A stretch of 64,000 bases of DNA from Capsicum annuum. Lineage: Eukaryota; Streptophyta; Magnoliopsida; Solanales; Solanaceae. Location: positions 165,791,898-165,855,897 of the forward strand of contig NC_061114.1 in the NCBI RefSeq assembly GCF_002878395.1. Reading direction: 5' to 3'. Below, piece by piece: positions 10,640 to 24,817 of this stretch. The position numbers were made by a program, and so were the translations under genes. How positions within the stretch are numbered: position 1 is the stretch's first letter; every line of letters begins with the position of its first letter. Under the pieces are notes generated by a model. That model made no database searches, was not told where the DNA came from, and saw only the letters and a program-made list of their open reading frames with translations.

Positions 10640-13405
10640 TTATATTTGGAAAATGTTCACAAACTCGGGCCATGGACTACACAAGTGTGGATCTGTGCCT
10701 TTAGGAAAGCATAAAAAATGAAAGAGAATTAAATAAACTTCAAGGATGGGTATCGGGCCTCATCCGTACTACCTCCAAATTATACAAAATTGATTTTCAT
10801 TTTTCATCTACCACATTGACAGTGGAATAATAAGTGGGATGGAAGCCCCATTCAACAAATTTTCCTCTGGTTCAAATTCTTTGATCCAGACTATATTTGG
10901 GAATTCGTCTATGGTGGCATCACACTCTTCATACCGATTTCCTATGCTATCCTCAGAGACCATCGCTTATAGATTTGGAAAATGATTGATAGAGTGTAGG
11001 CGTCTCTAAAATAACTCTTGATCCTTCTTCTTTGTTTTTTTTTTCATACTCTTCACTTAGAACATAATCTAACCCACACTTGAATAGTCTTTTCAAAATA
11101 GGTTCCATCTAAATTCTTTATAAGGCCATGTATAGGTACAAAACACCTTTTTGGCATAATATTGGCCAACATGCTGTAGACCGAAAGCATTGGATTGTGA
11201 GAAGTTGGTTCTCTCTCAGAGGCTTTCATAATCTTAACTATGTAGGAGTCACTTCCTCTTGGGGCTCTTTGATCTCAAAAAACATACCTGATTGGTTGGC
11301 TCAAGTAGTTCCCTTCATCATGGGTGACTATTTCTTGGTTTATCCATACAAACTTCAGTGATTGGTGCAATGTTGAAGGAATGACTCCTGTTGCATGGAT
11401 ACATGATCTTCCTAAGAACATATTATATCCTATAATGCGATACACCGCTTGAAATTTAACTTGACATTTTGAAGGCCCTATTTGGAGGACAACTTGCCTT
11501 CCCGGATGTCATTCTGACCATCAATAGTTCCCATATTGACTTTTCTTTAACACATTTTGCCCACATCATAATTGAATTGAGTCCAAGTAGTTAATGGATA
11601 GGCATTCAGACCTGATCCATCATCAATCAACGCCATGTTAATGATCTTATCCTTGTATCTAATATTGATATGTAATGATCCATCATACATAATTCTCTAG
11701 AACGTACGGGAGCATATGTGATGATTCTCTGCGAGCATATAGGCTCCATTTAGAACTTTCATTAGATCTTGTTGGTGATACTGGAGCTCTTAAATAATGC
11801 CTAAACAAGGATCTGAGTTAGGATTTTTCCAAGTGCTTCTCAGCAGAATTTTCCTTGTAATGCATTCTTCTCTAAAATTCTTTACTTTCATCTTAGGTAA
11901 TTGGTAGTTTCTGCACACTTTTCTCATAGGTATCACTAGCCAACTCTTCCGAAGTGTAATCCCTTTTTGATCTAGTTATTTCATGTGCAGAACTGATTTC
12001 TACCATAAACTTTTTCTTCATAGGCATCAGTTTCAAGGCTCGATATGGTGCCATTAGTATAGTGAACTGAGTCTTTTCACCAATATTTGAGGTAACCACA
12101 TGTCTTCCTATCTTATTTATTTTCTTGGTATTTGCTGGCACCATGGACTTATTTACTAAGCACACTTTTCTTATTTTGTTACCTCAATAGTGACTCCCCC
12201 ATGACTCGAGAGAGGGTTATTAGTAGTATTTGGTAGCGCTATCTGAAGTGAGATAATCTTCTAGTCAATCAGGTATTATATCTTATTCTCCATATTAAAA
12301 CATTATTAAGTGTCATACTCGGTGCCCTTGGAGTGATAAGATTAGTATCGATCGACTCTGAAGGACCAAGAGTTGGTGTTACCTACCTTGGGTGGGATAG
12401 CGGATGAGTCTCACCACCTTCAATATTTTGAACAATTAAGTTTTAGTTTCCATCAAGGTGGTGAAATTCCTGGGAACCTTTTCCTCAAAATTCAACTGGG
12501 GATAGTTATGGTTATTTTGGTTGATAAGAGGGGGGACTGGATGAAACCTCTGATTAACTAGAGCTCATCGACAAACTTTGGAATTTTGGTGATAATATTG
12601 ATAAATGGGTTGATAATTTAGTAATGGAGTTTGGTAATTTGGTTGATTGACTAAGCAATTTGGTTGTAGAGCTAGGGAATTGGATCAAGTATGGAAAACA
12701 GATTGAGAGTTTTGAAGAGCCGGAGAGTAGGTTGATGATGATAGTGCTTTTTGAAGCAAGATGATGCTTTGTTCAAATAAGTCTTAGACCTTATGCTTTA
12801 AATCGATGTCTTACATAGTATGTCCAATACCTCCTGAATGGTAAGAACAATGTCGGTCGAATTTATAATATCTTGCATGAGCGTTGATAACTTTGGGTTG
12901 ACTATTTGGATTAGTCCAACTGCTTGCAGCCTTAAAGCTATGTTTGACTTTCAGCCAAAGGGCTAAATACTTGAGGAACCTTCCTTTTATGATAGACTTT
13001 ACTTTGGTTATTGATGGTTCTATTCGAAGGTAGGTTTATAGATTTGGACAGAGAGTGTTCAAAATATGGAAATTTTATTAGGGGTTTTGTATGTTAGAGG
13101 TATTTGACAATTCAGAGGTGGAGTTTGGTAATTCGGTAGAGGAATTGGATATTTGGTTTGGACATAAAAGATTGGGATATAAGTTTTATGGAGATAGAGG
13201 CCCAGGATCGTCCAATCAGAGCATTAATCGTAATGGCAAAACTGCTCATACCTTTTGCTCATTGTTCTCTTTCTTGGAGTTCTTCCAATTTCCTAATCAA
13301 TTCTGCAATTCTTTCACTTTTTGCCTTTATTATATGATCCTTATAGTAATATCAGTCAAAGTGTCTCAATTATCAGTACTAGTCATTTTTCCTTTTCCCA
13401 TATAA
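10640..13405 (-). pseudogene. Decayed Ty3/gypsy (Tat/Ogre-like) gag-protease
   Basis: Reading the minus strand, broken frames give two zinc-knuckle-like Gag motifs: one with CSYHSGGIGHT (about 12780-12880), one with a decayed SYHSKG...YLID...NPLSSHGG (about 12190-12340). These are followed by a protease-like segment containing LIDDGSGLNAYPLTT (about 11560-11640), which corresponds to the D-S/G-G aspartic protease core of such polyproteins. Many stops and frameshifts interrupt all frames, so no product is possible. What lies further downstream (11380 to 10640) is too decayed to assign to reverse transcriptase. Assignment rests on family resemblance seen by eye. Confidence 0.6.
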
Positions 13406-14955
13406 AGCAATGTCAAGAGAGAAATCTTTATTCACTTTGATCTAGTGAAGTAAGGATGTTCCTCCAGTTTATATCAACACGAAGTAGTTTCTATTACCTG
13501 TAAAGTAAAAACAACTCTAAGGCCAACGTGTTAGATCCTGTTTAGTAATAAACAATGTAAGATAATGAAGCAGGAATAAAACACATAAATTTGTTTCTTA
13601 TTGCAAGAGAATTGATCCATAGGGTAATGATGACTTAGGAATTTCAATGAATAGGATTTTCTTCATTGATTTGGCTAAGTGCATTCTATTAGGAATGTCT
13701 GACACTTCTTTTTCTGTCCTTTTTTCTTTTCATCTAAGTGGGAGACAAAAGAATTTTTAAACACATAGACCGGGTCAAAAGACTACCTATGTATTCCACG
13801 AAGGAGAAATTTGTCTCTATATAGTTCGAATAGTTGTAAACATGATTGTTTCATTTCATTTTATTCATTTGAAAATAGTTTGAGAGGTATTATGGACTTT
13901 TCAGTGAAACTTCGAAAGACTCAGAATATTTTGGGTCAAACTTTTGTGTAATGGATGTATACGTCTTCCTAAATGGGCTCTATGAAAAATATAATTGGAT
14001 CAATTCACCTTTGATTCGAATCAACATAGCACGTATAAACACATAAAATAATTATATCAGACAAACATTTTGTTGTAAGGTGCATCCTAATTGGATGACT
14101 CTTTTGATCCAAGCGTTGGCCTAACAAGTTTAGAAAAAAGTATATACCTTTTAAAGCAAATCCGTTATCCCCAAAAATCATTTTCATAAATATCAAAAAT
14201 GGCATAAATGACTTCAAAGTAAAAAATGAGGGACACAGTGTTCGAGGAAAGGAAAATAAAATGCGACAAAACTAGTCCCACACATGCAATAATAATAGAA
14301 ATACTAGCATTCGGATGATCCATCTTGGTCTTCGGCCTCTTGGCTTTGTACACCTCATGCCATATGTGACATTGATTTGTGATCAAGTGTCTTCCACATA
14401 ATTATAACCTCCATATCGATTAGGCAAATATCATATATGTGTAATAAGAATTTTCTTGACTTCTTCACTTATATACTTCCAATAATCCATGAAGTAATCA
14501 TTCAGCTTGAACATTATCTTGAATTCTCTTATAGAGATTGGTTGATCCAAACCTACAAACAAGCAAATAAAATGAGTCTTTTCCCCACCCTAAATGATAA
14601 TGGATTAGATTAATCGGCATATACTCCTTCAACATATAAATATGATTCATCCATGATTGACTCGCGGTTAATAAACGTGTGGTAAGCTTTATTAATAGGC
14701 TCAATACCCCCTTAAGTGTTGGGTCGTCCTAGGCTCATGCCTAAAAAGGATTTTGGTTTCGCTCTATCCTAGGTATCTAGAGTGGACTTTGACTAGGTTT
14801 TCAAGTGGAAAACTTGGGTATAGAAATACAAGTAATCATCGAATGTCTAATGTGTCCATAAATATTTTCAACATATTTGAAATTGATCAATAGGAGTGGC
14901 GACAACCGCAAAACCAAAAACAGTTAAAGATCAATGACGAAGCATGTCATGAATG
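13406..14955 (-). other. Probable 5' untranslated leader of the decayed Tat-like element
   Basis: This non-coding stretch lies between the gag remnant and the PBS relic at 15119-15138. It contains one copy of the CTATGTATTCC...ATAGTTC dyad motif at 13781-13828, in the same position (upstream of gag in the sense direction) as the three copies in the better preserved element at 33875-34457. Short open frames are present but none is recognisable. Confidence 0.4.
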
Positions 14956-15040
14956 CAACAACAACAAACCCAGTGTATTCCCACAAAGTGGGATCTGGGG
15001 AGGGTAAGATGTACGCAGTCCATATCGCTACCTCCGATAA
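14956..15040 (-). mobile_element. Au-type SINE fragment
   Basis: The plus strand shows (CAA)n followed by CCCAGTGTATTCCCACAAAG and GGGATCTGGGGAGGG then TGTACGCAG. This is the reverse complement of the 3' half of the Au SINE family, which ends in (TTG)n. The part nearest the tRNA-like head appears deleted: the text jumps from CGCAGTCC to CTACCTCCGATA. Family name is from memory of the consensus. Confidence 0.7.
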
Positions 15041-15118
15041 TCACAAGATATTACTAAACTAGCACAGTTATTCAAATAAGGTCAAATACTCTAGAATTTG
15101 GTTAGAATCTTAATAATA

Positions 15119-15300
15119 TCCCCAGTGGAGTCACAACTTCTGTTTTATCTCCTTTCGGCTCGAACGATTGAGAAATATTGATTTTTAAATTTTTAAACCA
15201 TTTAAAAAAAAATTGAAGCAATTTAAGAAAATATAAAGTCGCCACTTGATTTTTAAAGAAAATATTAAGAGAAAACTAAAAATATTTCAAAAGTTTAAAA
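15119..15300 (-). other. PBS relic and start of decayed 5' LTR
   Basis: CCCCAGTGGAGTCAC (15119-15133) matches the PBS complement next to the right LTR of the element at 25101-37574 (35150-35164). Starting about 15143 the sequence follows that LTR weakly. The shared AGTCGCCACTT block falls about 93 bp in, the same distance as in the intact LTRs. This marks a second, older member of the same Tat-like family on the minus strand. Its far LTR end was not located. Confidence 0.6.
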
Positions 15301-18110
15301 ACAGAAATAAACATTTGAAATAGAAAAACTACGTATGAATTCAATTGACGCCTTGAAGCGTTTGATTAAGACAGTTTGACTGATTTATAAAAATAACTAC
15401 TTATGAAAACATGGCTAACTTTGTAAAATCTTAATTTCATTTGCAAACGTAAAATTTATTCTATTCAAGTGAAAAGTAGTCAATTCAACATAAGAAAAAT
15501 TTCTTTGTAAATGAAAACTAAATTAGATTTTTGCAGATTTTGAAAGCCAATTATTTTATAAAAAGAGAAGATGACGTAAAAATACGAAGTTAAGATAAAT
15601 TAAGCAATATTTAGTTAATTATGAAAAATTTAAATTTTGAAGAAAATTTCCCTTTAGTCAAAATAAAACTACTTAACACATAAATAAAGAAAATGATGTC
15701 TTGTCATTAAAAAATTCATTTATAGAAACCATTATTATTCAAGGTTTGAAGACAAACTAAAAGTGATGAATATTGAATAAATGAAAATAAAGATAAAATC
15801 AAAAATGACAATACTTGGAGAATTTATCTAGATTAACCAAATTCAAGAATTAATACAAACACATAAATCAAGTATGAAGAAAAGTTGGAGTTTGGGCCCC
15901 TCATCTAGCCCATTTTGAATCTACCCAGCTCTTGGGTAGAATATTTATGGACTTTGGTCCATTTCTGTCGTGTACAATGACAGTATATCGGCAACCCTCC
16001 TTCTTCATGTTTCCCATATACTTGACATATAGTTGGTGTATACGTGACTATAAATCAGTCATGTATACACATATTTTGGTCCTCCACCTATTATCAGCTT
16101 TCCTTTCCCGACTCTTCTCAAATATCTACATTTATATGCCATATATCTGATGTATATCCGTGTATACAGTCTTGTTTTCTTCAAAAGTAGTCCATTTTGG
16201 TACTTCAGCGTAATCAGGTCTTGACTCAAATATATAGGGGCCTCGTTGGGCCATCATAGAGTATGCAAGGGATGCTTTGGAGATTCTAAATGGACTCATT
16301 ATTCACATGTGGAAAAGCAAAAGAAAAAAGGATTAAGACCTTTACTTAAATCATTTGAAACATATAAATACTTTAAGAAGAATATAAACCTAATTTCAAA
16401 TAAAACATATCAGGTAATCCAATTGTTAGAACATCCCACAATAAGATAAGTATTATAAGCTCTGTTATTCCCTTTAATGCCTGTGCCTTTATGGCATGTT
16501 TGAGAGCAGGGAGCAAAACCAAATGGAAAAATGTTCAAACAAGAATTATGCTCCCGATGAAGTAATTCACTCAACATATTGATTAGACTAGGTAAAATAA
16601 GTGTAAACAACTGAGAGAGAGATACTCTATGGTCTCAAAGAAAGCAACGAAATAGCCACATTGAAGTTAATCTTCTTAAAGATATATGGAACATTTTGAC
16701 TCTTGGAAGGAGATGAGCAAATGCGCCCTAACATATCACATGGCAAATCCAAAACCAAATAATGCAAAGGGTAAAGTAAAGAGCCAGTTTAACTAGATTC
16801 AAAAGTGCTACTAGAAAGAGAAAGCAAATCTTACCACTTACTGCTTAAATGGATATATCTTAAACTAGTGAATTCTAGAAACAACCACAAGAGTATCACA
16901 TACATCAACCTAATTTGACCAGAGAGATTACTCGAATGATACTAGACTTGAGCCAAAGTGATTCGACTTATTCGGCTATGAGATACTACCTCTCTAATGA
17001 GATAACTAAATTAGAATCATTGAAAAGAAAATAACATTATGCGAAAGGAAAGAGGGGACTTTGTAGAGTTAAGAAACATAGTGACAACCTTACCATCAAA
17101 AAAGAATTTATACATTACCATTCAAAATATCAGAAACAGCTCATCCAAATTGACATAAAAAATATAACTATTAAGCGTAGAGAAGGATTTCCAAACAAAA
17201 ACCAGACTCGTCTTCTTATCTATGGATTTTACTTGACATCAACAATTCAAAAAATGCTTAGGAGAGATCTTATGTAAATAATATTTGAAACACAATGTTA
17301 TTCACTCACACATTCATTTTTTATACATGACATCAGTCAAACCACACACTCAAATCAACAGCCATAACGACACAAATTAAACACTCAAACTTAAGGTTTG
17401 TTCAATCAACACAAATAGATAACTCAGCCACAACTATCAAACCCATAGGCCTCAACAAAAATATCCAGACGGATTTTGAACTTCAACAAACTTCAGTATG
17501 TCAATAAAGTTTTACAACGACACCAAATTAAGTATTATAACATCCAATTATGACAAAGAAAAATGTAAAAATATGAAGTTTTTACCTTTTCTGAAGAAGG
17601 AATGTAAAAACTTGGGACAACGAGCTTAGCATGCCATGACTTCCACTACCGGAGCTTTACTCAATTTCGCCGGAATTCAAATTAACTTCGTCGGAGTTTG
17701 AGTGATTTCACTAGAATTAAGCATTTTTCATCAGGAATATTTGGTTACGTCAGATCAGAGGAATGGTCCTCCTAAAGTTCTAGTTTTTCCCTAAAAATTT
17801 GACCCTGATTACTGAGGGGAAGGGGTATTCATTGATGGAAATTAGGAGGGAATTTAAGGGAAACAGATAATAATTTGAGAATAAAAATTCAAAATTCAAA
17901 TGGCATAATCGATCAACCATCCACGTAGTGTACAAATCGGACAATTGTGAGATGAACCATGAATAACGAAATAATCACGTTGAGAGAGACACCTGGATAG
18001 TTTCTAGATTCTTCTAAAATTGGACAGCTCATCAACCGTGCACAAATTGGATGGAAACGGGAGCAAATTGACGAAGTTTAGGGATTAAGGAGAATTTGGA
18101 GTCACTTTGG
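15301..18110. other. Probable decayed LTR and flank, no gene
   Basis: AT-rich sequence without a supportable gene. By position it should contain the remainder of the decayed LTR that starts near 15143. A motif-rich patch with CCGGAGTTT/GCCGGAATT units is at 17640-17700. I could not find a matching TGTAGACACG-type LTR terminus. Confidence 0.35.
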
Positions 18111-18118
18111 TTGAGACT

Positions 18119-19400
18119 AGGGTGGTTGTTTGGTCGGTTCGGTCTGATTGTTTGATATCGATTCGATTTATCGGTTTTTGGATTGACAAAAATGACATTC
18201 ATAATCAAACAGAAATAAATTTGGTTAGGTTCGATTTTTACAAATTCGGTTCGGTTATTTCGGATTTTTATTTCGGTTTGAAGTCAAAATAAAAACTACA
18301 AAGTACAAGCAATATCATATACTAAAGAGATAGTAATATATAAGTAAACAGCAGACCCTAGTCATCCCATTGCTCAATTAGAATAAAATAGAAAATTAAA
18401 TCACAATATCATCTATTTTTAGTTACATCCCAAAAGAGTTTGAACTGAAAGGATACCACAACCAGCAAATTCGATCAATTTGACTAAAATCAGCAACTTA
18501 ATTATGATTCTTTTCCATTCATAAACATTTATTAACACAACAACAGACAACTTCTTAAAAGATTAGCACAACAATCAACTCATATATAATTAAATAGCAG
18601 CAAATAAAAATTCAAGACATAAAAGAACAAACCATTATTCTAGAACTTGTTGCATATTGGAAGAACTTGTATAAAGGGTACAAACTTTTGCCTCTCTGCT
18701 AACAACTCTGTCAAGTACTGATTACTGCACAACAAATTCCAAAAACACCAAAAACAATAATAAAAATATTAGACTAATTGCTGGAACAAATAATGGAAAA
18801 GTGGTCTGTCCAATGTGATCGTCGATCGCCGCTCAACAAATAAAAACCACAGTCATCAGTCGTCGCCTCAAACACAGTCGTCGGCACCGCTCAACAAACA
18901 CGGAAAACCACACAACAAACACGAAAAACCACAGTCGCAGTCGCGGGTCTTTTTTTTTGTGGCTCGCCGGTCGCAGTGTCTTTGTAAAGAAATGAAGTAA
19001 ATCGTCGGTGCCTGTTGGTATATCGTCTCTTATGCATTGTACCGGCGGTCTATCATCGTTGTAAATTGAAAAGCCAAAAATGACGTGTGTGTGAATTTAT
19101 AAAATGATTTAGTGATTTAGACGCTTTAGGAATTAGGGTTATGAAGTTATATAACTAATATAATGTATATATTAATAATATATATATGTATATATATTGT
19201 ATTATTATTTATATAATTTTGATTTTCGGTTTTTGATTTTTCGGTTTAACCAAAAAATTTTATAAAAACCAAAAATCGAACCGTAAAATCAAATTATAAA
19301 AATTAAAAATCAAAATCAAACCAAAAAATCAAAATCAAAATTAAATTTCTGTTCGATTTTTTGGTTTTTTCGATTTTATCCAAAATATACCCAGTCCTAG
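18119..19400. mobile_element. Non-autonomous hAT element (1.28 kb)
   Basis: An exact 8-bp duplication TTGAGACT flanks the element (18111-18118 and 19401-19408), the TSD length of hAT transposons. The left end AGGGTGGTTG and the complement of the right end CTAGGACTGGG are related to the TAGGGNTGGGC hAT terminus. Both subterminal regions are rich in CGGTTCGGTTT/ATCGGTTTTTGG, as in the larger hAT at 50746-55606. No transposase frame is visible, so it would depend on a transposase supplied in trans. Confidence 0.8.
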
Positions 19401-19408
19401 TTGAGACT

Positions 19409-19880
19409 GAAGGTCGTTTTAGGGCTGCATTTGCTTATTGTTGAATGTTGGGTTAAGAAGAAAGGGGGAAATGGAGTTGGGAAAGGGGGAAATGGAGTTG
19501 GGTCGGGTCGGTTTGGAATTATTGGGCTTGGGGCAGATAATTCCTAAGGAAAAAATGCATAAAGTATCAAACTTAAGCATTGAATTACAAAAACTAACAA
19601 TAATTTTATTAAATTACATTTTGTAACATCTATAACATTATTTTATGTGGTCCCTACTTTTTACCCACTTGGAGAAGTAACTGTCAGTTTTCCCTTTTTT
19701 CACGCCATAAGCTTTCTCTTTTATTAATTTGAAAGATTTTTGCTGTTCTTTTCGCCCTAAAGAATATCTTCCCGCTCCAAATTATTTTCACTTTGCACGA
19801 TTTTAGTACCATTAGTAAAGATTATCTTCATCTATTTCAAGTAACTCTTAATTTAGCTATTGCATGTTAGCATTTTTTTT
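19409..19880. other. No gene seen; short 20-bp duplication
   Basis: The only structure noted is a tandem pair of GGGGGAAATGGAGTTGGG-type units at about 19465-19503. The stretch lies between the hAT element and the left end of the MULE. Confidence 0.4.
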
Positions 19881-19947
19881 GGATAAATTTCAAAAATAGC
19901 ATACTCTAATATATCTCAAAATCAGAATTTAAGATTTTTTTATTTTA

Positions 19948-22900
19948 ATGGCTGAAAAAACACCAAAATCACGAATAAATAGTGGTGTATGGAATTTTGA
20001 ATTTGTTCTATGATTGTGGACCATCTTTTAGTCTTGGGTTAACTCAAGAAAATGTAGTTAAAGTTGTTCCAAATTCTTTACAGTCGAAGAAATCTGAGAA
20101 ATCGAAGGAGATTAGGTTGAAGTTTCGCAACGATCCACTAAAGATGAAAAATTGTTTGAAAAAAAAACGTTGAAGAAATCGCCTTCTCAAAAGGAAAAAA
20201 TTTTAAAAAATTGAGAAGAAAAGGAAAGCAAAAAAATTGAAGGTTTGAGTAATGTTTATGAGGATGTTCAGATCTCTTTTGATGATGATTCTGAAGAAGT
20301 TAGCGAGGAAGAGGTATTTTTTTGTTGTAAATGTATTTTTTGAGTAAAATGTATTTTGCTCCAAGTAAAGATGTTGTTAAAGTTGTAAGTTATATGTATT
20401 TTTTTGAAGTAGTTAATATGTATTTGATGTTATGATGATATTTAGGGATTGTAGAATGTTGATTTGTGAAGATGATAGTATAATTATGAAAATATATTGT
20501 TATATTAACAACTCATGAAGAGTATATTGGCTATATGTATTTTTTAGCATAAATGATTTGTATTTTTCAATGTTGGTTGCAGTTTTGATAAGGTAAAAAA
20601 TACATATACATGTTAATTTTACTTGAAATGCTACAACATTCTGTTTTATATATATATTTTTAGTACATATGATATGTATTTGTCAGTGTTGGTTGCAGCT
20701 TTGATATGATCAAAATACATATGCATGTTAATTTTACCTTAACTACCAGAACAGTCTATTGGCTGTATGTATTTTTAGTGTATTTGATATGTAATTTTCA
20801 GTGTTGGTTGCAATTTTGATATGATAAAAATACATATGCCTGTTATATGTTTTTGATTTTTATTGGCTGCTTGATTTTTTGGCTGCATGTTATATGATTC
20901 TTTGTATAGGTGATGCAGGATGAAATATTCATTGTCAGAAAACTTTCAAGATTTGCACCACATGTGTTCGTACAGTGACAAAGATATTTATGGAAGCATA
21001 CGCGCAATTTTAAACAAGGAATAGTTTAAAAACTTTTGCGACAATAACATTTTTGGTTACTTTATGAAGAAGTAGCAATGTGTAGTGCAAGCACAGTTGT
21101 GCAGATGCGTTATAACGCTTGAGGTGAAGGGTAGTTCTTCTTCTGGGATTTTGATTTGTGCTAATGGCACCTTTCTTAATTTTACTCCCAGGGAATTTGC
21201 TATCATAACTGGTTTGAATTGTGTGTCAAATAGTATGACTTTATTTTTGACAAAGGTGTACCAAATAGGATGACTGAGAAGTATTTCAATGGGGAAGAAA
21301 TTATACAGAAAAGGCAACTATTTCTAGTATTCACGGAGAGAGTATGGGGGGAGAACAATGATGAAGATGCTGAGAAATTTGCAATCCTGTATTTCTTGCA
21401 TTCATTTGTCTTATCTAATGTTGAAACTGTGGTAATATCCCTTCTTCATTTTGATTTGGTCGATAGTGGAAGATATAAGGATTTTCCATGGGGTTCTTTA
21501 TCTTTTGAAGATCTGGCCAAAAGTTTGAACAATCGGTTGAAAGTTGGTGGTCAATTTTATTTTATTCAGGGAATGCCACTGGCTATTCAAGTGTGGCTTT
21601 ACGAGTGTTTTTCAAATGTCCCACCAAAGATTGCATCGAAGATTGATAATTGGATTCTCTAATTATTAAATTGAAAGACGGTTGCACCTCGTCCATGATT
21701 TGAGTTTTTGATAAACGCTATGTTCAATGACAATGGCAAGGTCTGTTGCTACTAAATACATATGTATTAATATGTATTTTACAGTATACATATAGACATT
21801 TTCATTTACAATTATTTAATTCATTCTTTATCATATATTATTTACCTATTATTCTAGGTTGTCTTTAAGAACATAGAGCCAACGAAAAATGAGCTATCAA
21901 AATTGCAAATACCACAGAAGGATACAATACAACATGAACATTCTATTGATTCTGATGATGACTTTCAGGATCCACCACCAAGAAAGATCAACGAACATTC
22001 AAAGAAGAAACAGAAGGTTGATTCATCAACACCAGTAATGAAGAAACCTTTAAGGACAAAGCAAGTAAATATTTTTGACAAGCATACCCAAACGAGGACA
22101 TCAGCTCCTCGTGCTGCAAAGGCTGATGAAATGAAGACACCAATTTTCAAGCCAATTCCAACACGACAGGCATCTTCTTCAAAAATGAAGAAAGAAAAGC
22201 AAACGGCTCGGGTTATTTTTCCTCAGGTACAGTCAAAGCTAGATATTCATGTAGAGAAAGTAGCAGTGTCAAAGCCTGAGAGTCATGTTGAGAAAGAAGC
22301 CTTTATTTCTAAGAAAAATTGTGATACATTCCAAGATGAGGTAATTTTTTTTTGGAAAATATTTATTTTACATGGAAAAAAATTGTTTATAGATTTTGCA
22401 TCAAAACAGTTTCGTCGCGAGTTTAAAGGAATTCATGGACTAATGAGAAAAAAATTCAAAAAGATGAAGAAAGCATTTGCTCAAAGTAAGGTAAATTTTT
22501 TCTTTGAAAATCTTAGTTAATTTCTTATTGGACTGCCTTATACAAATACAGCATATTTTTAAAATAATTCTTTTATGTTATTGGACACAATTTTTTCAGG
22601 AGCAGGTTATAGATATAGAAGCTGATAAACCAAATGTTGATGAGGGAGGGTTAGAGCAATCTGGACAATATTTCAGTCCTAATGTCGTTCAACCTTCGAA
22701 TAATATTTCTGATGGTACAAAGGTAAATATTAAAGTTCTAAATACATATTTACTTGTACTTTTAAATTTTATATTCAAAATACATTTGAGGCTAGTAGAA
22801 CTGTCAAATTTGGAATGAAATTGAAGATTGACTTTAGTATAATATGCAAATTTTATTTTTTATGTGCTGTTGAATTATTAAATACATATGCATTGTTCAT

Positions 22901-24817
22901 TAATGCAATTATTTTTTACATCACATGTTGTGTATATATATATATTTTTGAGGATGCTCAAATAACAATATATATTATTTGGTTGATTAAAAACATTATA
23001 ACATGCAACACAGTGTGTTTTTAGTTTTGTTCATAAATATGTATTTTTGAGTTTGATGTTACATATCAATATGTATTTTTAATGTGTTCTGTACACTGCA
23101 TATATATTTTTAGTTTTATTCATATATATTTTTTAACACTACATATGTATTTTAATACTGACTGATTTTTTTGTTATGTTTTTTCATATGTATTTTTGAG
23201 TTTGATGTTATATATAAATATGTATTTTTAGTGTGTTTGTATAAATGTATATTCAATTTCATACAAAAAAAAACATATTAAATTTGACTCAAGTATTAAT
23301 AGGTTATTTTAATTTGTATATGTATTTGTAGCAACAACATGAAGATAAAGATCCTAACATCCAGAATATGGATTATGTTGGTACCGAAAGATCACCACAA
23401 CGATTAAGTTTGGAGGATGATCAGGAATTGAAAGCAAATTTGCTTGGTACAAAGGTAAATAATTAAGTTTCATATAAATATATTCATTTGAATTCACATA
23501 TATAAACAGATACAATTACATGTTTGTTTGATGTTTTGATTTTTTTACTTGTTTTCAAGGGTGCACTGATTTGCATTCCGAAAAAACGAATGTTGAAATT
23601 GATTCTCAACAATTAATCCCTGATGAGCTTCTCCGAAGTATAAATTTAGATTACTTACATTATGAGAAGGTTGTTCAACATGATTGTCGATGTATAGTTA
23701 TTTAACTTTGTCTTCATGCGATGTAATAATTCGGAGGACAATTAAATTTTTTCTTTCATTTTTTTGCAGACCAGCGATGAGAAAATTGATGAAACAATTT
23801 TGTCTGATTCGCAATTCACAATCCCGAATGAGATGTTACCGAACCTAAATGCTTATCAAAGACAAAGCATCATCATACATCCATCGACAAACCGTCAAGA
23901 AGAATCTCATCATGAAATTTTGGATGCAAAAACTTCTGATATGGTTATTGAAGATCATGCTCAAGTATGTATCTTACTATAATATATTTTGAGTTTATTT
24001 AGGTTCGATTTGATAGAAAAAAGTAATATTCTTTTTTTAATTTTTTTGTTAGATGAACAGAGGGATCATTGATTTGAGTTCAAAGTCACTGGTGAATCCA
24101 GAGGTCGAACTTGCTATAGAGGAGAAAGTTAGGACACCTCCTAATACACAAGAACTAACCAATGATGAACAGAGGGATGAACAATTGTGGCCTGATTCAC
24201 AAAACACAATCCCGGATGAGTTTCTACCTAGCTTGAATGTCTACGATCAAAAAAGCATCATATTCATCCATCCGCTAATCGTGAAGTTAAAACTTCCAAA
24301 CCAAAGTTAAGGATTAGGCGACCATCAAAATTCAAGAAATCGTCATACACCAAAAAATTTGGTATAGCAGCTGATAAGTACAATAAGATATATATAATTT
24401 TTAGTGTAATATGTCTTGCAAATACGTTTGTATTAATTAAGTTTTTATATTTTGTAATTATATAGGGAGCTCAGCAAGGGTAATACGTATATTCCCCCAG
24501 AAGCATTCATTTTTATAGCACCCGATTGATGGGATAATAGATACAAAGATTGTCAAGAACTTCAAGGACTGGATTTCTGCCGACCTATTAAAAGCTACTG
24601 CCAAGAGGTAGTTCTTTTAAATTGCTTCAAATTATTTATTTTTATCAATTATGTTTTCATGGTTTACCATCACCTTAAAATACCTAGGAAAGGAAAAGTG
24701 GATCATTACAAGAGGGGAAAATCAGAAATTCCAAAGATGCATTTTGGTGTTGAGACTGTTGAAGACAAAAATTGATTCTATACGATGGGGTTTGCAGATC
24801 AGACATGGACAGACTCG
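19948..24817 (+). pseudogene. ULP-like gene of the MULE, 5' exons with DUF1985
   Basis: The likely start codon is at 19948 (MAEKTPKSRIN...). One inserted C near 20006 shifts the frame before the motif YDCGPSFSLG. The second exon (about 20917-21660) carries a DUF1985 domain, with FTPREFAIITGLN and later DLVDSGRYKDFPWGSLSFED; it has two in-frame stops and one frameshift near 21265. Smaller exons follow with clean AG/GT borders (for example ending 22340, 22490, 22721, 23455, 23965). Three neighbouring exons encode the same DSQ-IP(D/N)E-LP--N-Y motif. The last exon before the long intron ends 24817 with ...QTWTDS, which reads in frame into the exon at 37626 (HINVCLYYL). Role in the cell is unknown; the family resembles SUMO/deneddylating proteases. 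Confidence 0.7.
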
